From Clostridiales bacterium (lineage in GTDB: Bacteria > Bacillota > Clostridia > Lachnospirales > Lachnospiraceae): DNA of 56,379 bases. Shown here piece by piece: positions 18,068-26,293 of this stretch (its first letter is position 1; every line of letters begins with the position of its first letter). A model generated the notes under the pieces. That model was not told the origin of the DNA and made no database searches. It saw nothing but the letters and a program-made list of their open reading frames with translations. Both the position numbers and the translations under genes were made by a program. Location of the stretch: positions 1 through 56,379 of the forward strand of contig JAQXLK010000117.1 in the NCBI GenBank assembly GCA_029012085.1, given 5' to 3'.

Positions 18068-19927
18068 CTACTGCTTAATCTGATACTCATCTTTTACATC
18101 CTCAAGCATCCCATTATATTGCTCAATTAATTCGTCCATATTTTCGTAGATAATATTGTAATCATGTTCCAACTTTTCATATAGTCTTAACATTTCCTTC
18201 TCATTATCATCCTCAGTTACATATAAATCCAAGTCTTTTTGAATCAACAGGTGCTCCATATATCTGTCCACCAGATTAGCAGCCACACCCTCATCAAACA
18301 TCTTCGCTATTCTCGACAATTCCTTATTTTCTTTCTTAAATTCCTTGCCTAAATCACTTCGCTCTGTTAACGTCTTACATCTTCCCGCTGACCGGGCTGC
18401 ATCTTTCGCCATCTTTTTTAATTTGTTTAGTTCTTTTCCCATTTTTTTCAACAAATTATAAACCTCAGGTATGTCGTTCTCCGAAAAGATGGGCTGTACT
18501 TCTTCAAATATATCTGCAATAGAATACTCTTTCTGACAATACACATCTACTGCTTCCTGCAGTGTCATAATTTTCGTTCCCTCAATCTTTGCACCGGCTT
18601 CCGTAGCATTGATGACCTCCATTTTACCTTCAGCCTCTCTCACAGCCTGATTAAACCATATCAAATAAATATAAAAATCGCCTCTGGTCTCAACCATCTC
18701 TTCTACGTTCCCTGGTACCATCAGCCGATCCATTTTTTCTGCATCAGGTCTTGCATTTTTTAATCCACCCGCATACGTTTTTCCTCCGGTAAGGGCAAGA
18801 TCCTGTCCTACTAAAATAAGCCGTTTTGCGCCTATATATCTTGCGAAGGAAAATGCAAAAGTAGCCACAGAGCCCCCAAACGGAATCTCTGGTTTTTTCT
18901 TTCCGTATTGATGAATCAGCCATTCATACAGCTTATAATCTCCACCGCCATAAATTAACTGTCTTCCATCTACAAGCTGCAGTACACTATGACTCAAATC
19001 CGGTATATAAAGAAACGGAATATCTCTTAATCGCTCATCCCGGAATAATTCAATATTCTTTGCATAATCCAATGAACAGAACAAGTCCGGTGTAATTCCT
19101 CTGTCCAGCAAAAATCTGGCAGTTCTATCCATTGCAATAATCAATGCCTTTCCTTTCGCCTGATGAAGAACTTCATAGTTTTTATCAAGGGATGGACCAC
19201 CCGCCACCAAAATCACCGGCATATCCTTCGGAAATCTGTCAACAAAATCACTGGCAACTTTAGAACGCAACAGATACTTTACATTTGCTATGGCGTTCTT
19301 GGTCATAAACTCACTTCTATTTATGATTGTGTGCAGATTCGTCAATGCACTTTCCCTGCATTCCTGAAATACTTGTTTGAATTTTTCACATTGTTCCGGA
19401 AACAGCTCTCTATACTTTGGATGATACTCTAATACGGTGACTCCGATATTTATATTGGTCAGAAAGAAGCTCAAATCATTACTTAACAAACCTTCATTCA
19501 TACCCTCAACATAAAATGTAACCCGCTCATCCTTCAACAGTTTTGTCATATCAAAGTGTTCTAAAACAAAACAGAACAACTCTGCTGACGGCTCATATAC
19601 CAGTAAGCTTGCCTCTTTATTTAATTTTTTTCCTATCTCTGTCAGGATGATTCCATTTCCCATTCCCATAAATACCGTGATAGAATTCTCTGTCAGACAG
19701 ATTTTCCCGGCATACTTCTTTGCCTCTTCCTCCGGTCGATAGGTACTGTTTAACATAATCTTTCTGCCATCCCGGATAATTCCGATTATATTTGTTGCAT
19801 CCTTTGCCTGCTCTACAACAAAACTATCTTTTATGTCGCCAGGGGACTGCATATAATCCGTTATTTTTTTATGTAAATAAGGGTGCTCCTCCTCTAAAGC
19901 AACCAGATTATTTTCTAAAAAAGACAT
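18068..19927 (-). CDS. Motility accessory factor Maf (DUF115/MptE-like flagellin nonulosonyltransferase)
   Basis: This 619-aa protein matches Maf-type glycosyltransferases that attach nonulosonic acids to Ser/Thr of flagellin. The core DUF115 domain lies about residues 195-430 and contains DMPVILVAGGPSLDKNYEVL, ALIIAMDRTARFLLDRGI, PDLFCSLD, IPFGGSVATFAFSFARYIG and LILVGQDLALTGGKTYAGG. The N-terminal region (about 60-130, ITVFMGMGNGIILTEIG) is the usual Maf flanking domain, and a charged helical region ends the protein. It sits between the flagellin genes and the CMP-sugar synthetase, the expected context. The ribosome site TAGGAG overlaps the end of the 87-aa gene, so the two are coupled. Confidence 0.92.
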   Translation of the reverse strand: MSFLENNLVALEEEHPYLHKKITDYMQSPGDIKDSFVVEQAKDATNIIGIIRDGRKIMLNSTYRPEEEAKKYAGKICLTENSITVFMGMGNGIILTEIGKKLNKEASLLVYEPSAELFCFVLEHFDMTKLLKDERVTFYVEGMNEGLLSNDLSFFLTNINIGVTVLEYHPKYRELFPEQCEKFKQVFQECRESALTNLHTIINRSEFMTKNAIANVKYLLRSKVASDFVDRFPKDMPVILVAGGPSLDKNYEVLHQAKGKALIIAMDRTARFLLDRGITPDLFCSLDYAKNIELFRDERLRDIPFLYIPDLSHSVLQLVDGRQLIYGGGDYKLYEWLIHQYGKKKPEIPFGGSVATFAFSFARYIGAKRLILVGQDLALTGGKTYAGGLKNARPDAEKMDRLMVPGNVEEMVETRGDFYIYLIWFNQAVREAEGKMEVINATEAGAKIEGTKIMTLQEAVDVYCQKEYSIADIFEEVQPIFSENDIPEVYNLLKKMGKELNKLKKMAKDAARSAGRCKTLTERSDLGKEFKKENKELSRIAKMFDEGVAANLVDRYMEHLLIQKDLDLYVTEDDNEKEMLRLYEKLEHDYNIIYENMDELIEQYNGMLEDVKDEYQIKQ

Positions 19928-19928
19928 G

Positions 19929-20192
19929 CTATTCTTCTCCTATCTGTTCCAATTTTTCAATCAAATCATACTGCATGATATCTGCAAGCAAAGTGTAATC
20001 ATTGTTTTCCATAGCTGTCACTGCCTCTTCTAATGAGCCCATAATTTCCTTTTGCAAATCCTGATCTTCCATATCACTAATATAACCGGACATGATTGGA
20101 AGGCATCGAATCAAAAAGTTATATGCCGTCTTCACTTCTTCCTGATACAGCAATTCTATTATTTTATTAAGCACTTCTATCAGATCCTTCAT
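19929..20192 (-). CDS. Small helical protein between flagellin and Maf, unknown family
   Basis: This 87-aa acidic protein appears all-helical, with no signal peptide and no cysteine pairs beyond one Cys. The sequence runs from MKDLIEVLNKIIELLYQEEV to LADIMQYDLIEKLEQIGEE. It has a strong ribosome site (AAAGGAG) and its stop overlaps the Maf ribosome site. Its position right after flagellin A and before Maf suggests a flagellin chaperone or a Maf partner, but this is inference. It is not FliS or FlaG by sequence as far as I can see. Confidence 0.75.
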   Translation of the reverse strand: MKDLIEVLNKIIELLYQEEVKTAYNFLIRCLPIMSGYISDMEDQDLQKEIMGSLEEAVTAMENNDYTLLADIMQYDLIEKLEQIGEE

Positions 20193-20218
20193 ATTCTCTC
20201 CTTTTCCATTAACGCAAG

Positions 20219-20245
20219 AATAGGCTGACCAATGGTCAGCCTATT
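20219..20245 (-). terminator. Hairpin after flagellin A
   Basis: A perfect 12-base-pair stem (AATAGGCTGACC and its complement) with a 3-base loop stands just after the flagellin A stop. It lacks a clear U-run, so it may be a partial terminator or a 3' mRNA-stabilising hairpin that lets some transcription pass into the Maf operon. Confidence 0.7.
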
Positions 20246-20261
20246 CATATTATATATTACT

Positions 20262-21098
20262 TTACTGTAATAAGTTAAGTACACCCTGAGTAGACTGGTT
20301 AGCCTGTGTAAGCATGGACTGTGCAGCCTGCTGTAAAATATTATTCTTACTGTAGTTAACCATCTCTGTTGCCATATCGGTATCACGGATACTTGATTCA
20401 GCAGATGTCAGGTTCTCTGAATAATTCTCTAAGTTATTAATTGTATATTCTAATCGGTTCTGAATCGCACCAAGTAATGATCTCTGTGCAGATACATGCT
20501 TGATAGCAGACTGAATCTTACTAATTGCAATAGAAGCATTCTTTCCAACATTCGTTGTTCCCTTTGCTGCTGTAACCTTAACAGATGCAAGACCAAGCTT
20601 TTTAAGAGAAGTTCCACTAATGGTAATCTTCAATATCTGACCTGCATTAGCACCTACCTGTAACTTCTTACCGGATGCCATAGAACCATCTAACAACTGG
20701 GTTCCGTTAAATGCTGCTTTTTTCGTAATGGAACAAATCTCCTGCTTTAACTGCTGAATCTCATCATCAATGGTTTTACGATCTTCAGATGCATTAATAT
20801 CATTACGAGCCTTAATTGCCAATTCACCCATTCTCTGTAAAATAGAATGTATCTCATTCATATTACCTTCTGCTGTCTGAATAAGAGAAATACCATCCTC
20901 TGCGTTCTTCACTGCCTGATTCAGACCTCGAATCTGATTTCTCATCTTCTCGGAAATAGAAAGTCCTGCCGCATCATCTGCTGCACGGTTTACCTGATAA
21001 CCAGAAGATAACTTCTCAGTTGACTTCGCTACTGCCTTTACGTTCTGTCCTAATACTCTGTTTGTATTTGCCGCCTGCATGTTGTGTCTTACTATCAT
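20262..21098 (-). CDS. Flagellin A (short type)
   Basis: This 278-aa flagellin has only the D0/D1 parts that build the filament core. The N-terminal helix region (MIVRHNMQAANTNR, KSTEKLSSGYQVNRAADDAA, GISLIQTAEGNMNEIHSILQ) and the C-terminal region (SLLGAIQNRLEYTINNLENY, ending STQGVLNLLQ) are complete. They are joined by only about 60 variable residues (about 140-200). No D2/D3 outer domains are present. It is nearly identical to flagellin B over both ends, so the pair is a recent duplication or kept alike by gene conversion. It has a strong SD, a SigD promoter and a leader with CsrA-like hairpins. Ser/Thr-rich stretches in the middle are candidate glycosylation sites for Maf. Confidence 0.97.
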   Translation of the reverse strand: MIVRHNMQAANTNRVLGQNVKAVAKSTEKLSSGYQVNRAADDAAGLSISEKMRNQIRGLNQAVKNAEDGISLIQTAEGNMNEIHSILQRMGELAIKARNDINASEDRKTIDDEIQQLKQEICSITKKAAFNGTQLLDGSMASGKKLQVGANAGQILKITISGTSLKKLGLASVKVTAAKGTTNVGKNASIAISKIQSAIKHVSAQRSLLGAIQNRLEYTINNLENYSENLTSAESSIRDTDMATEMVNYSKNNILQQAAQSMLTQANQSTQGVLNLLQ

Positions 21099-21115
21099 AA
21101 TAATTCCTCCTTGAC

Positions 21116-21131
21116 ATCAAATCCGTTTGAT
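21116..21131 (-). promoter_or_regulatory. Candidate CsrA-binding hairpin in flagellin A leader
   Basis: On the minus strand ATCAAA and TTTGAT form a 6-base-pair stem with the loop CGGA. A GGA in a hairpin loop close upstream of an AAGGAGG ribosome site is the standard CsrA target arrangement. A further AAGGA lies about 10 bases upstream. Confidence 0.6.
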
Positions 21132-21194
21132 ATATTATCCTTTTAATTTATTGTCATCGGAACTCAAATCCATTTTTATTCCTTTATGTTATAT

Positions 21195-21221
21195 TTATCG
21201 GCACCCTTTTTCAGAACTTTA
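21195..21221 (-). promoter_or_regulatory. SigD promoter of flagellin A
   Basis: TAAA, 15 bases, GCCGATAA on the minus strand, a perfect consensus match. It gives a leader of about 90 bases before the flagellin A start. Confidence 0.9.
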
Positions 21222-21273
21222 TAGCAATTTATAAAAAAATTTAATTTTTTATGCATTCTTTCTGCAACGCAAA

Positions 21274-21297
21274 AAGAACCGGCATAAACCGGTTCTT
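21274..21297 (-). terminator. Terminator after flagellin B
   Basis: A 9-base-pair GC-containing stem (AAGAACCGG and complement) with a 6-base loop is followed by a short T-run on the minus strand. It lies 28 bases after the flagellin B stop. Confidence 0.85.
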
Positions 21298-21324
21298 CTT
21301 GTCAATAATCCTAAAACTTTAAGA

Positions 21325-22173
21325 TTACTGAAGTAATGATAATACACTCTGGTTAGACTGGTTAGCTTGTGCAAGCATTGACTGAGCAGCCTGCTGCAGA
21401 ATATTGTTCTTGCTGTAGTTAACCATCTCTGTTGCCATATCAGTATCTCTGATATTAGACTCAGCAGATGTTAAGTTCTCAGAGTAGTTCTCCAGGTTGT
21501 TAATTGTGTACTCAAGACGATTCTGAATTGCACCAAGTAATGAACGCTGTGCAGATACATTCTTGATTGCAGACTGGATACGTCTAATGGCAACAGATGC
21601 ATTCTTACCAATATTGTTTCCAGTAGCTTTCTTAACAGTAACATCCTTTAAGTTCAATTTGCTTAATGATGTACCACTGATTGCAATATTCATAGTCTCG
21701 CCTGCCATAGCACCTACCTGCAGTTTCTTTCCAGAAGAAGTTGCAGTCTTAGCCATATCACCATTTAACAACTTGGTACCATTGAATGCAGCTTTTTTTG
21801 TAATAGAGCAAATCTCGTTCTTCAACTGCTGAATCTCGTCATCAATTGTCGTACGATCTTCTGAAGCATTGATATCATTACGAGCCTTGATTGCCAATTC
21901 ACCCATTCTCTGAAGAATAGAATGAATCTCATTCATGTTACCTTCTGCTGTCTGGATAAGAGAAATACCATCCTCAGCATTCTTAACTGCCTGGTTAAGA
22001 CCACGAATCTGGTTTCTCATCTTCTCGGAAATAGAAAGACCTGCTGCATCATCTGCTGCACGGTTTACCTTGTATCCGGAAGATAACTTCTCTGTTGACT
22101 TAGATACAGCCTTCACATTCATACCTAACATTCTGTTTGTGTTTGCTGCTTGCATGTTGTGTTGTACTACCAT
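21325..22173 (-). CDS. Flagellin B (short type)
   Basis: This 282-aa flagellin is the upstream member of the tandem pair. The N-terminus (MVVQHNMQAANTNR, STEKLSSGYKVNRAADDA) and C-terminus (RSLLGAIQNRLEYTINNLEN, ending QSVLSLLQ) are almost the same as in flagellin A. Differences concentrate at about residues 138-190, where four extra residues and a different Lys/Thr-rich stretch occur. It has a strong SD inside a small hairpin, a second GGA hairpin upstream, and a SigD-like promoter about 150 bases before the start. It is secreted with FliS as chaperone and is probably glycosylated. Confidence 0.97.
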   Translation of the reverse strand: MVVQHNMQAANTNRMLGMNVKAVSKSTEKLSSGYKVNRAADDAAGLSISEKMRNQIRGLNQAVKNAEDGISLIQTAEGNMNEIHSILQRMGELAIKARNDINASEDRTTIDDEIQQLKNEICSITKKAAFNGTKLLNGDMAKTATSSGKKLQVGAMAGETMNIAISGTSLSKLNLKDVTVKKATGNNIGKNASVAIRRIQSAIKNVSAQRSLLGAIQNRLEYTINNLENYSENLTSAESNIRDTDMATEMVNYSKNNILQQAAQSMLAQANQSNQSVLSLLQ

Positions 22174-22177
22174 AATA

Positions 22178-22214
22178 ATTCCTCCTTGAATATAATGTCA
22201 CATCCTTGCGACAT
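22178..22214 (-). promoter_or_regulatory. Dual CsrA-binding site in flagellin B leader
   Basis: Two hairpins stand side by side on the minus strand. The distal one (22195-22214) has a 5-base-pair ATGTC/GACAT stem with loop GCAAGGATGT, close to the CsrA consensus ACARGGAUGU. The proximal one (22178-22191) has an ATTC/GAAT stem with loop AAGGAG, which is the ribosome site itself. This mirrors the two-site hag leader of Bacillus, and csrA and fliW are encoded 4 kb away. Confidence 0.75.
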
Positions 22215-22323
22215 GTACTAGCGGTTACCCGCCGTTATTGGTTTTTATAATATCTCCTTACGGAGCTACTATCGTACATTGCATATCATTATGTAATTGT
22301 ATGTGTTAAGTTCTTTCACTTTA

Positions 22324-22350
22324 TATATCGTCAAAAACCCTGATAACTTA
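22324..22350 (-). promoter_or_regulatory. Degenerate SigD promoter of flagellin B
   Basis: TAAG, 14 bases, GACGATAT on the minus strand. It is weaker than the other SigD sites (one mismatch in each box) but very like the flagellin C promoter over the whole stretch. Confidence 0.6.
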
Positions 22351-22414
22351 ACACTTTTATGATTAAAAAATATAATATTTCCAAAGATTATTTTCCATTC
22401 ATATATCTTGTAGA

Positions 22415-22897
22415 TTATTGCTTTTTGTCCACAAAATATGCATCTAAAATCTTCGTATTATTCATTGTCCGTAAATAATTTTGTGCAACATTTGCCTTCG
22501 TCCGGGACACGGAATAATCCTTTTTCGACTTTGCAAACAGGGCGGAAAATTGATTACGGTTGCGTTCCTCTAAAACCATAATTTCATTCCCCAATTCCGT
22601 ACACTGCCGAATCAGTTCCTGTAACCTGGCAATCTCGTCCTTATATAACTCCTGGTTCCGCTTTACTTCAGACCGAATTCGGTCAAATACAGACTGAAAA
22701 CCTTCATCCAGTGTATTTACCCTGGAAAGCTCAACTTCCTTTGCATTCAGCGTCTTTTCCATTGCCTCTTCCTGATAGGTCTCTGCCTTTGCAAGCTCTG
22801 CCTGTTCCTGGGTAATCTGAAGTATATTTTGCAAAGCATCCTTCTTCTTTTCCAAGGCATCCACTAATACAGCAAGATAATTCTTATTCTGCTCCAT
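22415..22897 (-). CDS. FliT-like flagellar protein
   Basis: This 160-aa protein is almost entirely helical and likely coiled-coil, with no membrane segment. It follows fliS by 15 bases, the place of fliT in many bacteria, so a FliT-type chaperone for the cap protein FliD is the best guess. FliT sequences diverge strongly and a FlgN-like fold would look the same. Residues about 80-125 (DEIARLQELIRQCTELGNE, MVLEERNRNQFSALF) form a heptad-like helix. The ribosome site is AGAGGG. Function is inferred from context. Confidence 0.72.
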   Translation of the reverse strand: MEQNKNYLAVLVDALEKKKDALQNILQITQEQAELAKAETYQEEAMEKTLNAKEVELSRVNTLDEGFQSVFDRIRSEVKRNQELYKDEIARLQELIRQCTELGNEIMVLEERNRNQFSALFAKSKKDYSVSRTKANVAQNYLRTMNNTKILDAYFVDKKQ

Positions 22898-22912
22898 ATC
22901 ACGCCCTCTTTC

Positions 22913-23293
22913 CTATATTCTAGGATCCTTCGCACTTTTCATAACCTGTCTCCAAATATCCCGTAATTCCCGAAGCTGTATTAATATCTCATCCACAATT
23001 GCCGGATCCTTACTCACATTCGCCGCTGTCATCCGTTCAAAGATAAAAGAATATATAACATCAAAATCCTTTGCTACCGGATAATCAAAATTAAGTGTAG
23101 TCTGAAGTTCCACGATAATATTACGCGCCTTCTGTATATTCAGATTCGCCTTCTCATAGTCCTTCTTCTCCATTGCCATTTGGGCAATGTTACAAAACTT
23201 AATGGCGCCTTCATATAACATAAGTGTAAGTTCTGCCGGCGTTGCCGTTGTTACCTTATTCGTACCATATGCTGCCATTGGATTATATGCCAT
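22913..23293 (-). CDS. fliS: Flagellar export chaperone FliS
   Basis: FliS binds the flagellin C-terminus in the cytoplasm and delivers it to the export gate. The 126-aa sequence has the family signature: YGTNKVTTATPAELTLMLYE near the N-terminus, AIKFCNIAQMAMEKKDYEKA, then IQKARNIIVELQTTLNFDYP. It has a normal length and a strong ribosome site (AGAGGTG). It follows fliD by 27 bases, the usual order. A second, divergent FliS is encoded with flagellin C at 48.3 kb. Confidence 0.96.
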   Translation of the reverse strand: MAYNPMAAYGTNKVTTATPAELTLMLYEGAIKFCNIAQMAMEKKDYEKANLNIQKARNIIVELQTTLNFDYPVAKDFDVIYSFIFERMTAANVSKDPAIVDEILIQLRELRDIWRQVMKSAKDPRI

Positions 23294-23320
23294 CTCTTCA
23301 CCTCTATCATCGTACTTTCA

Positions 23321-25282
23321 TTATGCCCCAAACAACTGAGAAATATATGTCTGCTGGGACTGAAGCTTTGCCATTGCAGATTCCATTGCAGCAAACTGCT
23401 TGTAATACTTGTCCTCTTCTGCCGTCATCTTATCCTGCATGTTGCTTACTTTCTCTTTGTAATCAGCAATCTCATCATCCATGTACTTATCATTGTAGAA
23501 AGTCAGTGCACTACTCATACCTTCTACACTTCCCATGGCCTTTTGCAGATTACTGTATATTTCTGAACCCAAAGTGGACAAAGTCTTCTCAACCGCGTTT
23601 GGATTATTCATAATCGCCTTCATCAGTTTGTCATCCAGATCTGCAAAATCTGCATCATCCTTATCTCCATCTATATGAAGTTTACCTTTCTCAGTATAAG
23701 TACTTGTATTAATACCAAAGGATGCTAACGAAAAACTTTTTGTATTGCCGTCAGCATCTGTAACCTGAACAGCTTTACTAAGTGTAGTCCGCATACTCGT
23801 TAATAACGAACTGATGGTATCATCTCTTCTTAGCAAGGATGCTTTTATTGTGCTCTCCCACTTTTCCACATCTTTTTCATCCATTGCAGACTTTTCTTTA
23901 TCCGTAAGCGGCTCGTAATCTTTCAGACGTTCCGCACTATACAGGGTGTTCATCTCTCCAATCAGCGTGTTATAAGACTTCACAAACTCTTTTACCTTGT
24001 CATAGATACCCTGAGCATCTGTTCCCACTGTAAAGGTCTGCACGTCTCCCTTCTCTGTTGCATCAATCGTAAGTCCATTGATGTTAAAGCTGTTGGTAGC
24101 TTGTGTATATTTCACACCATTATACTCAATTTCCGCATCCTTAGCCTCTATCTTGGCAGGATCTCCATCGGCAAGGTCAAGACCAAGCTTTGCAAGTGTA
24201 TCATCATCTGCTTCCACCGTAAAACCATTGGCTGTACCGGTATTCTTTGCATTCAGATAAAACCTACCCTGGCCTTCATCATAATTCGCTTCAATTCCCA
24301 TCTTTGCCATCTGATTTGCAAGCTGATCTAAAGTCATTGTATTACTAACGGTAATTGCTTTCCCATTCAACTTAATCTCAGTACCTGCTGCAATCCCCAA
24401 ATCGGTAAGCTTTGAAGAACCCTTTATCGATGCATCTTCCTTCTCAACCGTTATGTTGAACCTCTGAGAACCGCCAATTACATTTACCACATCTGTATCA
24501 TTCTGTGCTGCACTGGCCGGCTGAATGGTTGTTCCCTCATCTCCTGCCTTTATACCAAAAATGGCTGCGGTCTCTTCACTAGCGCCATTAATGGTAATTG
24601 CATAACCGCCTTCCATCTTATTAATCGTCTTCCCATCCGCATCCGTTTCCGTTGTTGCAGTTGACGAATTATTTGAAAGACGGAAATTGCCACCGGCAAA
24701 CTCCACAGTTAATCCGGAATCCTTTAACTGGTCATTGATGTTTTGTACCACATCATCAATGGTTGCATCACCACCAACATTCACTTTCACGTCGTAAGAC
24801 TTACCATTTGCAGATACCTTAAATGCCACATCCTGTAATCTGCTGCCAATATAATTGCCACTATCATCCCTAAGCTCAGAAAGCTTTTTCGTTCCATCAA
24901 CAGCCGGGGTATACGAAGTAGCTGTATATGTCTTGTTATTAATCTGCTTTCCTGTCCACATCTGCGCTGCCGCAGTTTCCTTAACCTGTACTCTATGGGT
25001 ACCATTTACCGCAGTATTACTTGCCGTAACCTTAACACCCTTTAAATCACCAGTGGCAGCCTTCGCTCTATAGCTGGAAACACTCTTGAATGTAGAAAGT
25101 GCTCCCTTGTAAAAATCCATAATCTTTGTATTAAGAGACGCCCATGCTTCTTTCTTCCACTCTGCCTTCGTCTGTTCCTTCTTGATATTATCAACCTTTG
25201 TCTGATATGCCTCTGACAACTGACCTACAATCGACTCTGTATCCAGACCGGAAACAAGACCTGTCATTCTTACTCCTGCCAT
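23321..25282 (-). CDS. fliD: Flagellar cap (filament-capping) protein FliD
   Basis: FliD forms the cap under which flagellin subunits fold. The 653-aa protein has the FliD N-terminal domain (about 1-105, MAGVRMTGLVSGLDTESIVG) and the C-terminal domain (about 430-640, with FVKSYNTLIGEMNTLYSA). The last 70 residues are coiled coil ending TYISQLFGA. The middle (about 110-420) is a set of variable beta domains rich in Asp, Thr and Asn, as in hook-associated proteins. It is longer than the roughly 500 aa of Bacillus FliD, mainly in this middle part. It is in an operon with flaG, fliS and the FliT-like gene, driven by a SigD promoter. Confidence 0.96.
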   Translation of the reverse strand: MAGVRMTGLVSGLDTESIVGQLSEAYQTKVDNIKKEQTKAEWKKEAWASLNTKIMDFYKGALSTFKSVSSYRAKAATGDLKGVKVTASNTAVNGTHRVQVKETAAAQMWTGKQINNKTYTATSYTPAVDGTKKLSELRDDSGNYIGSRLQDVAFKVSANGKSYDVKVNVGGDATIDDVVQNINDQLKDSGLTVEFAGGNFRLSNNSSTATTETDADGKTINKMEGGYAITINGASEETAAIFGIKAGDEGTTIQPASAAQNDTDVVNVIGGSQRFNITVEKEDASIKGSSKLTDLGIAAGTEIKLNGKAITVSNTMTLDQLANQMAKMGIEANYDEGQGRFYLNAKNTGTANGFTVEADDDTLAKLGLDLADGDPAKIEAKDAEIEYNGVKYTQATNSFNINGLTIDATEKGDVQTFTVGTDAQGIYDKVKEFVKSYNTLIGEMNTLYSAERLKDYEPLTDKEKSAMDEKDVEKWESTIKASLLRRDDTISSLLTSMRTTLSKAVQVTDADGNTKSFSLASFGINTSTYTEKGKLHIDGDKDDADFADLDDKLMKAIMNNPNAVEKTLSTLGSEIYSNLQKAMGSVEGMSSALTFYNDKYMDDEIADYKEKVSNMQDKMTAEEDKYYKQFAAMESAMAKLQSQQTYISQLFGA

Positions 25283-25303
25283 ATTAACCGCTCCTTCCTA
25301 ATA

Positions 25304-25741
25304 CTAACGCTTCTCATCCACTAAAAGCCCCGCAAGCTCTAATGTCTTTGCAATCATATCCAGCGTCTTCTCTGGCGGAATCTCCTTGATTACCTCTTTT
25401 GTATCTGAATCTCTGACTGTAATCGAGATTCTCTTGGTCTTCTCATGATAGCTAAACTCACACTGTGTATGAGTTGGTTTAATCTTCTTGTTAATGTCTG
25501 CAAGAGCACTCTTCACTTTCTCCGGTGAAACTTCCTGGATATTCTTCGGATCTTCTTTTCCATCCTTATCTTTATTCTGTCCTTTCTGGTTCGCACTTCC
25601 CTGTGTCTCCACCACCGGACTAAACTCCTGTACCTGAGCAGGCTGCTGCTCAGTCACTTCAATCTTCTCAACAGGTGCGGTCTTCTCAACCTTTGGCATC
25701 TGCTGCGTTACAACATTACTACTAATTGCCTCAATTGCCAT
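25304..25741 (-). CDS. flaG: FlaG family protein
   Basis: This 145-aa protein has the FlaG domain in its last 80 residues (PTHTQCEFSYHEKTKRISIT, VRDSDTKEVIKEIPPEKTL, ending ELAGLLVDEKR). It is preceded by a Pro/Gln/Glu-rich disordered N-terminus of about 65 residues. FlaG influences filament length and lies upstream of fliD in many species, as here (21-base gap). The ribosome site GGAGGTGGAG is strong. Confidence 0.94.
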   Translation of the reverse strand: MAIEAISSNVVTQQMPKVEKTAPVEKIEVTEQQPAQVQEFSPVVETQGSANQKGQNKDKDGKEDPKNIQEVSPEKVKSALADINKKIKPTHTQCEFSYHEKTKRISITVRDSDTKEVIKEIPPEKTLDMIAKTLELAGLLVDEKR

Positions 25742-25789
25742 ATTACTCCACCTCCGTGTGTAAAATCAAAAATTTACTCTTCTATTACC

Positions 25790-25817
25790 TTATCGGCCTA
25801 CTCATCCTAAAATTTTA
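25790..25817 (-). promoter_or_regulatory. SigD promoter of flaG-fliD-fliS
   Basis: TAAA, 16 bases, GCCGATAA on the minus strand, a perfect match. It is about 49 bases before the flaG start. Confidence 0.85.
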
Positions 25818-25842
25818 TATCTTTTACACATTTTTTTCAACA

Positions 25843-25864
25843 AAAGGGAGCATCCGCCCCCTTT
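25843..25864 (-). terminator. Terminator of the flgM-csrA transcript
   Basis: A 9-base-pair stem (AAAGGGGGC with GCTCCCTTT, one G-U pair) and a 4-base loop, followed by TTG on the minus strand. It lies between the csrA-side repeat and the flaG promoter. Confidence 0.7.
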
Positions 25865-25897
25865 ATTATATCTATTTGTTTACTCGTATCAATTCAC

Positions 25898-26073
25898 AGC
25901 TTCAGGTTCGAAAAAATTGTTTTCCACGAGGGCTATTTGCGTCCGTTGGTACTTAGGCTGCGTCCTTTGCAGCCTTACGTACCATTACGCACGCAACTAA
26001 GCGAAAGCGAGCCCGGCTGGAAAACAATTTTATCGAATCTGGAGCGTCCGCTTGAACAACGTGTGAAAAGAAC
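25898..26073. repeat. Inverted-repeat element, complete short copy (R2)
   Basis: The element fills most of the 332-base gene-free stretch. It has terminal inverted repeats of about 26 bases (left TTCGAAAAAATTGTTTTCC, right its near-complement ending TATCGAA). Inside is a nested hairpin: AGGCTGC and GCAGCCT pair around GTCCTTT, framed by GGTAC and GTACC. The right end runs to the csrA stop codon. There is no coding capacity. A longer copy is at 44174 and partial copies at 16342 and 48771. Confidence 0.85.
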
Positions 26074-26292
26074 CTACTTAAACAAATTCTTAAGATTCTC
26101 CTGTACTGCATCGGAAGCAGCCTCTTTATTTGCCTCTTTAATCTGCTCATATACTTCTTCTCTATAAACAGGAACAGACTTTGGTGCATTTATTCCAATC
26201 TTGACCTGCTCTCCCTTTACCTCAAGAATCGTAATCTCGATATCATTACCGATTATAATGGACTCATTTGCTTTTCTGGATAATGCTAACAT
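26074..26292 (-). CDS. csrA: Carbon storage regulator CsrA
   Basis: CsrA binds GGA hairpins in mRNA leaders and blocks translation; in Bacillus-type flagellar systems its main target is flagellin mRNA. The 72-aa protein begins [20 protein letters not shown] and has the conserved [18 protein letters not shown], complete for the family with a short acidic/amide C-terminal tail. I chose the ATG at 26292; an in-frame GTG three codons earlier is possible but gives an atypical MNN extension. It starts one base after the fliW stop. The 3' end abuts repeat copy R2. Confidence 0.96.
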   Translation of the reverse strand: MLALSRKANESIIIGNDIEITILEVKGEQVKIGINAPKSVPVYREEVYEQIKEANKEAASDAVQENLKNLFK

Positions 26293-26293
26293 A

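Noticed and set aside
25898-26073. Repeat element as an insertion sequence
   Set aside because: It has terminal inverted repeats but no transposase frame, and is under 250 bases.
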